Positions 24,201-36,685 are shown, numbered from the stretch's first letter. The stretch is DNA of 64,000 bases from Alitta virens (GCA_932294295.1 OW028573.1:17380155-17444154); one strand, 5' to 3'. Numbers and translations are program-made. Notes: generated by a model not told the origin, from the letters alone.

Positions 24201-24340
24201 TGGAAACCTTTCAGACTCTAACTATTTGATTCAACACCAATCCCTAGAAAGTATTATGAGGCAGACATAATGATGAGATAAGACTTGGGAGTCTAAGGGT
24301 GAGGTCTTTTACTTGCCTCAGCAATGACACTGAGCACTGC

Positions 24341-24350
24341 GCACTTCCCA

Positions 24351-24385
<35 letters not shown>

Positions 24386-26190
24386 ATTTCTTATTTAAAT
24401 CACAAAACTAAAGACAAAATCATATTTTACAAATTATTTAAAAATGTTTACCCAAAGTTACAATCTATTATGTTACTTACACTAGAAAAATAAGAGATTT
24501 GTTGACTTATTTAAGATATTTGACTAATAAAACCAAAAAAATAAAAATAATAAAATAAGACTAAGATCTGAAATCTCCCTTTAACTAAGCATAAACATAT
24601 ATATATATATATATATAAGTACTTATTACCCAAAGTGAAACTTCAACACAAAACTAGAAAATAGTCAAAGTTAACAAAATTATCTTAGAACTCCTTTTTA
24701 AATTGTCATAGGTAACCTACTTTTACTGATAATTATTTCACACTAACCCTAATTATGTAACTTCCATCTATCTACAGTCATCTTGTAATGTTAACCATCA
24801 TGTTCTTCTAGGTTAATCCCTAATTATTGGTCTGAAAATGTTCAAGTCTGTTCATACAGTGACAGGTATCCCTATTGCATGCGGATGTTTTTCAGGAACA
24901 ACATGATCAAAGTAATGAATTACCAGACATTTTTTGTTAATGCATCAAAATTGTTTAATGCATTTCAATATAAGAGACTTCAGTTTCATGGAAGATAGTC
25001 ACAATTTAAGTTTGTTACAAACATCTTGTCACATTATTTGCTTTAGCAGAAAGCATATGATCATGTGACTTGAACAAAACAAGAATAAAGTATAGTTTAG
25101 CTTTTTATTTTCCTATGTTGACTTATACCATGTCTCCATTCTTATACTAATTGGTAAAATACTGATAGCACCACTGTAAAATCACTCCAAGACATTGACA
25201 AAACACAAACTACTAGATAAATTCATATTACTTCTAGAAAATACATGTTTAATTATATAATTAGGACGTGATTAATGGATATTTAAAAGCTTATAGTCAT
25301 AAAACTGCTGCAAGAAATCACACTTATGCAATGGCTCCAACATATGAATATCTTAAATTATACACTATTTGGATAATTGATTACAAGAATAAGGGATTAT
25401 CCTTAATAGGAGTCAGTTTGTTTTTAATACTTTGCTAGTTTTGAACTTCTTGATGTAGCAAAATCACAAGTATGCTGTCAGCTTTAACCCAATTAAGTAT
25501 GTTTAGCTCATAATGTGAAGTACATCTTTCTGTTATTTATTGTTTGTCACATCATAACTTTGTTTCCTAATGTTACAAAAAGTATGAGTATCACAATTAA
25601 GTGCAACATTTGTAGAGAAAGCATCCTCAATGATACTTTGTTTCACATTCACTGCATAATGCAAACTAGTTTAAGAAATATTCTCTGTTATAGATCTAAA
25701 GTGTTCTTCATATAAATGAGTTAGCTTTTGTTAATAATCTTGTGTAGTAACAAAATATACATCTTTAATTGGAGGATTCAAAGTGAAACTTTACAACCCA
25801 ACTTAAAATCAAAAGCTTCTAATAAATTAATTCGCATCAACTTAATGATACTTTTCTGAAACTTAGCTAATATGTTAATGTGATTGTATGACTTAGTAGC
25901 TTGTTAATCCAACTTGTTAAACATTTTAAGAGTTTGTTTCATATAAGAACAGTGCTGAACACTTCAAATAACAAAGCAACAAAGGGGAGCATGTAAACAA
26001 CTCACATAAATATGGTAAGTTAGGATGTTTTAAACAATAACATATACAAAATGTATGTTACATATTTATTTCATTAGACATAGCTATTAACTTTAGACAG
26101 AAGTGTTACACATTATGATTCCATAATACTTTTTCTACATTGCTATACCATATTCATTAGAAATGTGAAATTAGAGGTACCTCACACTCA
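24341..26190. other. Central spacer between the arms
   Basis: A 1,850-bp single-copy core, strongly AT-rich. It begins with a (TATC)n tract at about 24352-24382 and has (AT)n at about 24598-24617. No gene recognised; the 66-codon frame at 25515-25715 starts with a hydrophobic run but has no other support. Homology ends sharply at 24340 and 26191. Confidence 0.8.
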
Positions 26191-26330
26191 GCAGTGCTCA
26201 GTGTCATTGCTGAGGCAAGTAAAAGACCTCACCCTTAGACTCCCAAGTCTTATCTCATCATTATGTCTGCCTCATAATACTTTCTAGGGATTGGTGTTGA
26301 ATCAAATAGTTAGAGTCTGAAAGGTTTCCA

Positions 26331-26975
26331 GGTACCAAATATAGGTGCTTGCAGGACAGCTAACTACCCAGGTAGCAGAAATGTGTTGAGCAGAGTTAAC
26401 TTTTTTGGTTGAAAATGACACATAAAAGTCTGGGAACTGGGTATTTAGAATGGTAGAAGAAATTGTGAAAAATGATACATAAAAATCTGGGAGCTGGGTA
26501 TTTAGAATGGTAACAGAAATTTGGTGGTGTATTCACTAGATAGCCTAATCTATTGGCTATTTAATGGTACCAAATATTGGTGCTTACAGGACAGCTAACT
26601 ACCCAGATACCAGAAATTTGTTGAAGAAAGTTAACCTTTTTGGTTGAAAATTACACATACAAGTCTGGGAGCTGGGTATTTAGAATGGTAGGAGAAATTT
26701 GGTAGTGTATTTATTAGGTAGCTTTAATCATTGGCTATTTAATGGTACCAAATATTGGTGCTTACAGGACAGCTAACTACCCAGCTACCAAAAATTTGTT
26801 GAATAAATTTAAATTTTTGTGTGAAAAATGATACATAAAAATCTGGGAGCTGGGTATTTAGAATGGTAACAGAAATTTGGTGGTGTATTCACTAGATAGC
26901 CTAATCTATTGGCTAAATAATTGTACCAAATATTGGTGCCTACTGGATAGCTAACTACCCAGCTACCAAAAATCG
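26331..26975 (-). repeat. ~178-bp tandem repeats in right arm
   Basis: Mirror image of the block at 23558-24200, with the same unit order and the same internal deletion. Confidence 0.9.
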
Positions 26976-28193
26976 ACATTAGGAGCCTCAGTTTACCCTT
27001 ATTTGGCACATGTTTAACCCACAAGCCCATGAATCTGTGCAATGCTGTTTCTCCTAGATTGCAACAGGGCCAGATGACCACTTTAATTATATGTTGGTTA
27101 ATGACCTCACACATGTTGGGCCTGTGGTTTCACCCTGTCCTAATCTAACTTTTTAACTGGTTGGATGTTGATTGTTTAGGTGGCAGTGAATTCATGTTCA
27201 AGTGATTGTTGGCTGACTTCCCAGGTGTCATCAACATACTTACCCCAGTAACAAGGAGGACAGTAAAATCTTCTGAAAGCATTCTGTTGGAAATTACAAC
27301 ATTGGACTCCCTTGGGAGCTCATAGTTGTCTCTCTTTTTGCTGATAAATTGGTTTTAAGATATCAAAAAACAATGAAGGGAAAAAAATGTCAAGTTTATA
27401 CTGCATGCAAAGGAAAGATATGCATTTCCGTCAATATGAATACATATTTAGCACCCCTTTCCATTGTTTCCCAGTGGAATCAGGTCTCCAAATTTTTAGA
27501 CTCTTCAAAATTCTAACAGCTGAATGGTAACAAAGGCTGTATTTAATACCACCTGAAGACTGTTTATCCATGACAACTTGCCCTACCCTTATATTGTTTG
27601 AAGTATAATAATTTACTCGTCTCGTCTTAATGCACCCAGAACTTGTCATTCTTCTTTGGTTATGCTACATTTGAGTACCTTGGCAAAGTTGATGATGCAT
27701 TGTGACCTGAACATTTTGGCAGATCTTAGTTGCAGCCTAACCTCTGAGTTGCAGGCATCTTTACCCCTACTACGGATAAGTCAGATAATTTGATCAACCA
27801 TCTTTTGTATTTCTAGTTAACCACTTCTACATTTGCAATTACCCTTTTGATATGGTGATTTCTCTTCATCCTTTCAAATTCCTCCCTATGTGTAGTATAT
27901 CTGCATTCTTTGATTTTCCATCAGAAAACAGAAAACATGCCTTTGTTGGTTTTAGTTTAGAATGTGTTCTTCTATCATCATCTGTGCTACACACCTAACA
28001 GGGAAAAAATACATGCAAAACACGAAAACTGCTGACCAATGAATAATCCAATAGGTGGTTGGAGAAATTGGATTTATGCGCAAAGCAGAATTGTCTCTGG
28101 AGAATGCATACCTTTCATAGAAAATCAGAATTAAGTCCAATCTGGAAATCTTTACAAGCTGTGATATATCCTGGAACGTAGCTGAAGGGTTGA

Positions 28194-28380
28194 GGGTGGG
28201 TGGGTGATTAGGGCTTTACATCCTGTATTTCTGCACCAGTTGGGCTAATTAGGACAGGCAGAGACCATGGCAATGAGACGAAGGATGAAACAGCCATCCA
28301 ACTTAGGCTCGACCGGGAATCGAACCCGGGACCCAGCGGTTGGAAGCCCAGAGCGCTACCTCTGAGCTAGGCCCCCGCCC
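28194..28380 (-). mobile_element. tRNA-Gly-like SINE S1, copy in right arm
   Basis: Mirror of the copy at 22151-22337, flanked by the same 14-bp duplication. One C-to-T type change at a CpG (acaggaTgtaaa instead of acaggaCgtaaa) separates the two, consistent with methyl-CpG decay after the arms last became identical. Confidence 0.93.
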
Positions 28381-28707
28381 AGCTGAAGGGTTGAAGGAAA
28401 CTCCTGAACACCATTTCTCATTTCAAAAGTATGCTCCTCTTCCGTGCTATTTTGTGTGGTTGTTCAGTCAGGACAAGAAAAGTTAAAGTTTCACAGTTCT
28501 ATCTTTATCTCTATTAGTGCAATATGTCTAGATGCGTGTATTCACTACTGAAGCTGTAAGAAGTTCCCAGTTCATCAAGATGGATTGAATGATTGATTCA
28601 TGTGACCATGGGTAACCAAAGCACCTCTTTAGAGGTCACAATTAAAAGGCTTTGATATCCTTGAAACAACCAACCTTGATACTCATAAGAATATCATGGC
28701 ATGAACT

Positions 28708-29354
28708 TTAGGCCCTACCAAATTTCGACAAAGTTGTCTCATCTGAGCCAAAGCTTCCCAAACGTTGTGGATGGGGACCAAAACAAACACTGAAAAATCA
28801 GAGCAACTGAACTACTCCTTACGCTGGTTCAGCCCCAGTATATGATTTCAACCTTTCATACAGGTAATTCGGAACTAATTTGGCTGTATCTTGAGAACCG
28901 TTTAATCTAGAAGGTTATAACACCACTCAAAGTGCGGAAGGGCCATATTTGGTATGTACAATATACTTTAGACCTCCAGGGTGAATATTTTTTAAGATAC
29001 CTGCTCGTTTTGGTACATTAGGGTGCATCAGTTGGCCTCAACTTTCCCAGAATATGATGTCTATGTCATATCTTAGGAGGTTTAGGTCCATAAGCATGTG
29101 AAAACAAAATTTCAGCTGAAAATTCCAATGGGAACACTCACCTCCGAGGGGTTCTTTATTTGCAGCATTGCCATCAATGGATATTCTGCTAAAAATGCCT
29201 ATTAATCATAGTGCTATGGCAGTAGGTTCAAAATGTGCAGAATGCCAACTTTCCTATTTGCTTTCAGTACATAGTTGAGGTGTAAGGCTTCAGGTTTTTT
29301 AAGTTATTTTTTGACTCAGATCAGGCAACTTTGTCGAAATTTGGTATGGCCCAA
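28708..29354. mobile_element. Nested 647-bp MITE in right arm
   Basis: Mirror of 21177-21823, with the same ends and flanking AGTTCA. At least one base differs (ccatcaatgg against the left-arm equivalent). Confidence 0.8.
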
Positions 29355-30245
29355 TGAACTTCTAATGGTTTCTGAGAGCACCAGACATTTTCCAGTAAAC
29401 AGAACAACAGAAAAACAATTTTCTTCCTATTCACAGCCCTGAAGCTAAGCCAGTGAATCTGATCTGATGATGAAATGGACAACTAAAAGCAGATTTCAAC
29501 CAACTAAATTTTTTCATTTCCTAAATAGTTGTGTCCATTTGCACACAAGTTACTTTTTAAGGTCATTCAAATCAAATACTTCATATTTGAAATTAAAAGT
29601 TGGAGTGAATTGGTCTTTATGATTTCGGATTATCAAACAAGCTTAGTCATTAGGAAGTCTTTTTTTCTGTAATTTTTTATTCCAAAAAATAAAATTATAA
29701 AATTGAAGACTGAACCTCAGAAATTATGCATTGCAGCATTTGTCATCATTCTAGCATAGTTCACTCATTTCTCTATCCTCATATATGTATATTTTAATCT
29801 ATCATTTGCCACCCTATGTCAATTAGGCCCGAAGTTATGACAAAAATAGCTACAAGACCTACTTAGTCACACAACTATACTAGAGGACCAGGACTAGGAT
29901 ACATTTTCCAATGCAATGTAGGTTGGTTCTGGTTGTGGCAAAATGATCTCTGGTTAGTCTATGTAAGTGGATATTAAAAAACCTCAGCAGCTGTAAATCT
30001 CAAGACAACGCATCACCAAACACAGTTTGTTCATCTTATTTTTATCTCCAATACCATAATCAGGAAAATGTACACCAAGCACCAGGTATTTCCACTTGAC
30101 TCTGGCCAGTTTTGCAGTTCGCTTTGATGTGTTGGATATCAGTCATATTTTTTGTTGGAATAAACCTTTAAACTGAAATCTGCTTTACTCTTTTGTTGGA
30201 CAAGGCTTGTTGTTGTTGAAACTTTAACATTGGTCAACTTGCCAA

Positions 30246-31678
30246 ATATATGAGCAAGAACACAAATATAAGCCAAACTGTTTCAACCATTCGTAATTTT
30301 CTTATGACTCCAGAACATTACATTATTTTAGAGAATAAAAAGCTTCATATGGGGGTAATTCTGGATAATCAAGCGTAGATGGGTAACCAAAAAACTCATA
30401 GGGAAAGTAGCCCTTCTGTTCTGCAATTTTAAAAGCTTTTAAGAAGCTTGGCTCAGGTGCCAAGTAATTTATCACATCTAAGAATTTAAAACTTTTCATG
30501 TGAGAGGCAGGAGTATGAACTGTTTCTCTTTACTATAAACTGGTGTTCTGCACTGTGCAACTCTAAACAGCTTGCTATTTCTTTTTTCTTTAAATTTATA
30601 TCATATTTAGATGAATCAAATCCTAAAACTTGGATCTGAGCGAAGTAATGTTCTAATGTGTAGATCATATTCATCAATATCAGTATTCCAGGTGTTCAAT
30701 TGTATTTCTAATTCTTTTGTTACATAACCAAGTTTCTCTTGGATGAGTGCTTGTGCAGTTGTTTGAATTCTTGTCATGTATGTAAGCATTTATTTAAAAA
30801 GCTTCTCTCGATCTTGTTCAGCTACACAATAGGCTTCTTTAAAGTCTGGCACATTACTACACATACAAACACTTATTTTCTTCTGACATTATTGTGTTTT
30901 CTACTGATTATTCTCTATCTTTTTTCAAATAAATAACTGAAATAAATTGCATATGGCAATATACGCATTCTTTGATGCCTGAACATTTCTTTTGATACTG
31001 AAGTATATCAGATTTTAGCTCGTTGATTACTAACTATTCTCATCTAATCAGCATATTCTACAAACACTACTGAAATGATGGTGATGAAAACTTTATTTGA
31101 CCATGAATGGAATGAAAACATAGATAGATAGATAGATAGATAGTGGTGGTGGGAATTTTATTTGTAGAAATGGAGTGAAAGTGTTGCTTTTATAGTTTAG
31201 AATTGCCAGTTTGAAGCTTTCAGTTCACAAGTTACACAAATGTGTAACCTGTTTTAGCAATGTCATTGCGCATATGCAAGCTTGTGACACCACAATTTTG
31301 ATCAGCTATTTTGCTGATTTTTTTTACTTGGTGGAATTTAAAAGAATTTTTAACCTCAAAAAAGGTTATTTCTTTGCTAGGGGTTCACCAAAAACATTTT
31401 AAAATTGTGTATGACAAAGTACGCATTCTTTGATTCCTGTACATTTCTTTTGATGGGTATTCTTCTTAAAGCTAGTGGTGAAAGATTTACCACAAACATT
31501 ACAAATATAGCATTTGCGATGCACCGGTTGACTGATTTGAAGAGTTGGAACACACGATTGAGTGGTTGTTTGAGTTGGATATGCAACATTACCTTGACAA
31601 TTGCTTTGACATAATTCTTGAGAATTTCTGTCATTGAATTGTCTGAAACATTTTCCACAATGAAGATGTGTTTGTAAC
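30246..31678 (-). pseudogene. Polinton-type DNA polymerase B remnant, right arm
   Basis: Mirror of the left-arm remnant, with the same zinc-binding modules, exonuclease-like pieces, stops and frameshifts. Sharing every lesion shows the gene was already dead before the two arms were last copied from one another. Confidence 0.8.
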
Positions 31679-33188
31679 TGTTGAAGTCTGTTTTGCTAGG
31701 CTAAACTTCTGATCAATTATAATATATATGCTACCCGAATTATTTTAATATTAATTTTTCAAGAGAATGGGGTAAATACTGCACACCTCTCAAAATATCA
31801 ATCAGGAACTAGAGAGCTCTGTAGTTCTTGATTCTTGTCATTATATGCACAGAACTAAACAGTGGGTTTTTAGTTTTTCAAATCTTGGATAGTCTATACT
31901 GTAACAGAAAACTTCCTTAATCTTTCATGTATCAGTGTGTATTGCAAACCGTTTAGCTTTGTCTTTAACATGAAAATAGCATAAATGAGACAAATAAACT
32001 TACCTTCCAGTACATGAACTCTCAAACTAGCATTAAATCTCAAAATTCCTAATATGATATCCTTTATGTTTGATGTACACAACTACCTGCACTGATGGAA
32101 ACACACACACAGTCTAATAAGAATGCAGGTCACTGCAGCTGACACATATTTTAACTACAGTGGAACCACTGAGTGGAACCCCAGTTATGTTTTCACTCTA
32201 GGTAATCACTGAAATGGATTGAAGTGGACTTATTATCATGGAGGTCTTAATTCTGGGATATTTAGTATGTTTATAGTTTTGCAAAGGGGTCTTAATATTG
32301 AGGGGATTTTAATATTGGATATTCTTAAATGAAAGGTTTCTTTGTAAATCCCTCAACTATCTAGAGATCTTCACCCTTCCTTCCTAGGGGGGGCTATGTC
32401 ACATGGTATCAAGAAGGGGTTTTGCTCCTTTGATACTAAATTAACAGTAAATGAGAGAAATTTGGTCAAACCTTTTAGTAAACCTCATAATTGATATATA
32501 TGCGCACTACTATATTAACTAACAAATGATAGCACACTTGGACAAGATGCGCATATCTTATGATAATAACATAGTTATTCTAGGATATTTTTTACTTTTT
32601 ATTCACAGTTTTGAAATATTGTAAATCTAAAGATCTTAATATCACACTTAATAGCAGGAATACACCCTTCAAGCTATCTTAAGTTCAATTTCCAATCAGT
32701 TGTAATAAATATCATTTAAGTGAACATTAATTGTTTAAAGAATGGGGTAAAAGAGTCACCCCAGGGGCTGCTTCTGGAGGGGTAAAAAGTCATTTCTATT
32801 TTTAGAATAGGGGGTTTCCAAGTATTGCACCATAGACTACAGCACGCTACAACAGGCTGCAATGGATTACAATGGAGGGGGGGCCAAGGGGGGTCTGATT
32901 CACTGCACCGTGACTTCGCAATTCTATTTTTAGAATAGGGGGGTTTCCTGGAGTTGACAGGGTGTCCAATTAATTACCCCACCACAGGTGCTCCAGTCCT
33001 GTTCTATAGAAAATCAATGAATGGCTTTGATCTAGGACAATAGAAAATCGATGACGCATTGATGGCTTTTGATCCTGGACAAAAGAAAATCAATGAAGCG
33101 TGAAGCACCCGAGCACCCCAGCACCTCCGTTTCACCAAAAAGTCAAGTGGATTCCTTTGACGTCTGTAGAGCACCATCTTATACTACT

Positions 33189-33194
33189 CACATC
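33189..33194. repeat. Right target-site duplication CACATC
   Basis: Exact match to 17332-17337. Confidence 0.85.
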
Positions 33195-35924
33195 AAACTT
33201 GCAAGAAGGGTTTTCTGGGTTTTTTTTAAAGATTACTGAGGAATGTCAGTCACGTAGAGCTAAAAATTACTTAACAAGAGCACCTGCTTGTCCGGGAGTG
33301 CAAATGGCCTCAAGTAATATTTTTTTTAGTCTCTCAAGCAGTTATTATCCTTCTCACAAATTATACAGTGAAAGTGTGACTGCAGGCTGACTAATGCAAA
33401 CTGTGAGATAAAGTTAGATATCATATGCATTGCAAATACCCCCAATAACTGGCCATTGTAAATAGGATATTGTTCTGCTTTTTTTGCTTTCTTGTGTCTT
33501 TGCTATTTCCTTCAGATGAATCCAAATTAATTCAGAGTAAATTAAGAATTGGAAAAGGTCACTAGGCAATGATTGCGATTATATCGCAAACTGAGAAATA
33601 TCATAGTATTAGGATTATAGCATTTTTAACTAAAACATACGACACTATTTCATCACATTACTGGAGTGTAGGCAAACTTTTGACCCATCGAATTTTTGAT
33701 ATTTGAAAAAAGATCCTGCATTTTGTCAAAAGTATTGAATGAATCTGACTGAAACCAAATGTTTTCAATAAATTAGGTTTTTAGTGATATATCTGACACT
33801 TTAGTACCTTGTGAGAGAAACATGAACCTTTGCCAACAAATTACATCCCCGATCTCATTTCAAAGCAATGAGCTCACAGGAAAACCTGATTTCAGACATC
33901 CAGCGGAATATCGTGATGTCATACCACAGAATATTGGCTGCCCAGGGTGTTTAATTGCTTGACTCCACTGGCTGGAATGTTCCGCTTCAGCAACTATCTT
34001 TCCATATGTTTTTGCATCATTAAAATTTTTCTGCCTCTCCTAGTTGCTCATTTAATTTTCTTCTCTATTTCTTTTCCTTAAGGGCAGATCAATTCTTAGA
34101 AGGAACAGCTGTTCGCTATGCCTAAAATTGCACGAATCAGGGATTAAGTATTTTCTTCTAAGTTTATAATAAATTGAGCTCACCGGATTGTCCAATTTTC
34201 ATTTATCTCTATTTCACAACGTATATGTCTGGTGTGTTATGCTATACTTCAATTGATTATGCATATGTCTTAGCATTGTCTATTATCATCTAATTACTTT
34301 GTGTAGGTGTTTGTAATTTTCTAATCACCAAAAATAAAAATAAAAGTAGTATCATATTTACTGATTTTAGCAGATATCATGTTTTGTTGATTGCTTGTCA
34401 GCATTTAAAAAAAAAAAGGTTGGGTATCCTCATAGGCTAAACTGGACCAGTGTTTATTCTAGCCCCGGCCTCTAAACGAAACCAACAGACCCACCTTGTA
34501 AACGAGTAAAGGGTATACACTATACAGTGTGTTTTGAGTTCATTATACATAAATAATTTCTTTGCAAATGTCGAAATATTAGCTGCTCCCTCTTTCTATT
34601 AGTTAAGCAAGTGCAGCAAGGTTAAGTAGCTGCATTTTTTAAGAGATTATAGAAACTACACAAGTTCACCTTAGTCCAGAGCAGATAACAAGAATCGGAA
34701 ATTAAACAAGCAGATTGAGCCAGGCCTGTCAAGTCTAGAATAAAAGGATTTAAGACCGTACATTTCCAGTTCAACAAACCAAAAAATCTGCATACAGAAC
34801 TCTGTTAGATAGACGCCTATGCTGCACTGAATGTCTGTGACTTCTAAATTCAAGTTACCACCCAGAGATTAAAGGTCCTTTTTATTTATAGATTACAAAA
34901 CTTCTAAGGTCTCTCAATGGAAAATCAATGAAATCCAGTCGAGACTCAATTAAGTCTCTGGTTGCAGTTTTTTCTGGTATCCAACAAAAAAGCTGACTGC
35001 ATTATTGTACAAAAATTGAGTTAGGTTACTTTCGTGAGTATTTTTACCCCTCAGCAAACGAAGTTCGAAAAGGGTTTTTGTTATCATCAATGTCCTTCCG
35101 ATGGGTGGGCGGGCGTAAGAACATATTTGCAACTGTAGAAACTTCAACTTTCCTAATGATGTCCCCTGCTGCTGTACATATCATGAATATTAATAAATGC
35201 AGTGATGGAAACCATTTAAACGACATCCACATATTGACATGTCACGAGCGTACCATAGTCCAGAGTGACAATCAGATTTGGCAAATCTGCTGGTAATTGT
35301 TCTTGTTCGGTACGTTTCTGATATGTAAGGTAAGTTGAGTTTCTTGTGTAATTGAGTTCAGGTGGTACAGCATTATATTTTTATAAGAATTGAAAGCTGA
35401 CGTCAATGAGTTTTGCCACACCTACTTTCTATGATGGACTTGTTATTACTAACCTGAAGAGTTCTTTAATGGACTTCCAATATGCTAGTAGGTTTAAGTG
35501 ATAGTTACTGCCTCGCGGGAGGCTGATTCAGGATTTATCACACGAGAGTGGTAAGAGGAGACAACTTAAAACAAATTCAAACCGAAACTTAATCCCTCTT
35601 AGAATTGATTGTTGTTTGTTGTTGGTCATCAGGTGGTTGATTTTTAACAGAATAGGCAATAGTACTCCACTGCACATGGATCTTATTTTTCACAATGATA
35701 TTGGATGGTCAGGTATTTTGATTTTTATTTTGTTTTCAAAATCATAGAAATAATGATCTAATTATAATTATCAAATTCTTGCTGGTATGGAAATTTGAAC
35801 TGATGTGAAACCTGCCCATTTAATTCAAATTTGATTGGTCTTAATGAAAGAATTAATAGTCATTTCAGTACAATGGTCAAGTTTTTCCAAATTGAGTGGC
35901 TAAATAATCAGGTGCTTTTAATAG
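33195..35924. other. Unannotated DNA
   Basis: No supported gene. Open frames near 34,671-35,296 overlap on both strands and are unrecognised. Confidence 0.5.
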
Positions 35925-36272
35925 TGATGTGGTTTTAACAGGTGGTCTTCATAATGAAGTGGTTTTAAAAATGAGGTGGTCTTATTCGTGAGGTGGGCTT
36001 AATCATTAGCTAGTCTAAATGATGAGTTGTCTTTATTGTGATATTGTCGTATACTGCGGTGTTCTTATATTTTGATACTAAAGTGGTTTTATTATTGAGG
36101 TGTCTCACTAGTGAAGTGGTATAGATAGTGAAATTGTCTAAATTGTGAGATGACCTTATATTGAGGTGGTCTTAATTGTGAAATGGTCTTATATCGAGGT
36201 GTTCTTATGGCAGAGATGTGGTTTTAATAGTGGGGTGGTCTTATATATTGAGGTTTTCTTATAGTAGTGTTG
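35925..36272 (+). repeat. Degenerate ~20-bp minisatellite
   Basis: Loose repeats of the pattern gaGGTGGTCTTAaTagTGA (for example tgaggtggtcttat, gtgaaatggtcttatat, tggggtggtcttat) run for about 350 bp. Units vary in length and sequence, so the array is old. It directly precedes the composite repeat. Confidence 0.75.
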
Positions 36273-36359
36273 TTTAATTATAGCTTGCTCGTGCTGATAG
36301 TGCTGATAACTGATTTGTCACCAGCGAATACTGCTTTCTGATTGGCTGAGAAGGGTCTC

Positions 36360-36560
36360 GAATGATATTAGCACTAATTTAGCAGTGAAAGACCATTGAA
36401 TACCACCAGCCAACCTTAACAGTCTATAAAATACAGTAATCAACATTTTAGGGTAATCCCTGTGTTGGTCAGAACTCTGGACTGGTTGAGCAAATTGAAT
36501 AGCTTTTGGACAGTTGACAAATCAAAGTTTGAAACAAAGCAATGATCTACGTCAAATGAG
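36360..36560 (+). repeat. Repeat family R2, direct copy a
   Basis: The segment attagcactaatttag ... acagtaatcaacattttagg ... gaactctggactggttgagc ... acagttgacaaatcaa recurs in direct orientation at 37365-37510 with high identity in the middle. A diverged inverted copy lies at 57.2 kb. Confidence 0.85.
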
Positions 36561-36599
36561 CACTTAATTTAGATATTTTTATGGTTGCCCAACTCACTG

Positions 36600-36685
36600 T
36601 CAAAGTCTGTGTGACCACCAATATGTGACCACCAATATGCTAGGCAATTACGTCATTGCATGTACGTCATTGCATTCTTCATTTG
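36600..36685. repeat. Two short tandem pairs
   Basis: The motif gtgaccaccaatat occurs twice in tandem near 36611-36640, and tacgtcattgca occurs twice at about 36650-36676. The first is also found inverted at 37510-37535. Confidence 0.8.

Larger units (their letters stand above)
17338..24340 (+). repeat. Left arm of the giant inverted repeat
   Basis: This 7,003-bp segment matches the reverse complement of 26191-33188. The two coordinates of a matched pair sum to 50526 in the outer part and 50531 in the inner part. The shift is explained by 5 extra bases in the left arm near 20,650. Only scattered single-base differences are seen, for example one C/T in the SINE tail and a few bases near 20,585 and 24,130. 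It holds the polB remnant, a nested MITE, a nested SINE and a tandem-repeat block. Confidence 0.97.
17338..33188. mobile_element. Giant palindromic Polinton-derived element
   Basis: A 15,851-bp unit whose two ~7-kb arms are nearly identical inverted copies. It starts 5'-AG (AGTAGTATAAGATGG) and ends CT-3'. It is flanked on both sides by CACATC (17332-17337 and 33189-33194), a perfect 6-bp target duplication. The 6-bp duplication, AG/CT ends, 15-20-kb size and presence of a family-B protein-primed polymerase remnant are all Polinton/Maverick features. Ordinary Polintons have terminal repeats of roughly 0.1-1 kb and carry integrase, packaging ATPase, protease and capsid genes. Here none of those was found, only the polymerase remnant, once in each arm. 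I infer a non-autonomous derivative integrated as one unit by a Polinton integrase supplied in trans. An assembly error cannot be fully excluded, but the small differences between arms and the exact duplication argue against it. Confidence 0.85.
26191..33188 (-). repeat. Right arm of the giant inverted repeat
   Basis: A 6,998-bp reverse-complement copy of the left arm, carrying the same nested elements in mirror order. Near the inner end (about 26385-26400) it differs from the left arm by a few clustered bases. Confidence 0.97.

Noticed and set aside
23417..27114. Duplicated open frames of 62-101 codons in both arms
   Set aside because: They look conserved only because the arms are copies; no domain is recognisable and one frame runs into the tandem repeat.
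17338..33188. Two independent Polintons inserted head to head
   Set aside because: There is only one outer pair of 6-bp duplications and no internal element ends at the spacer borders, and both arms share every nested insertion.
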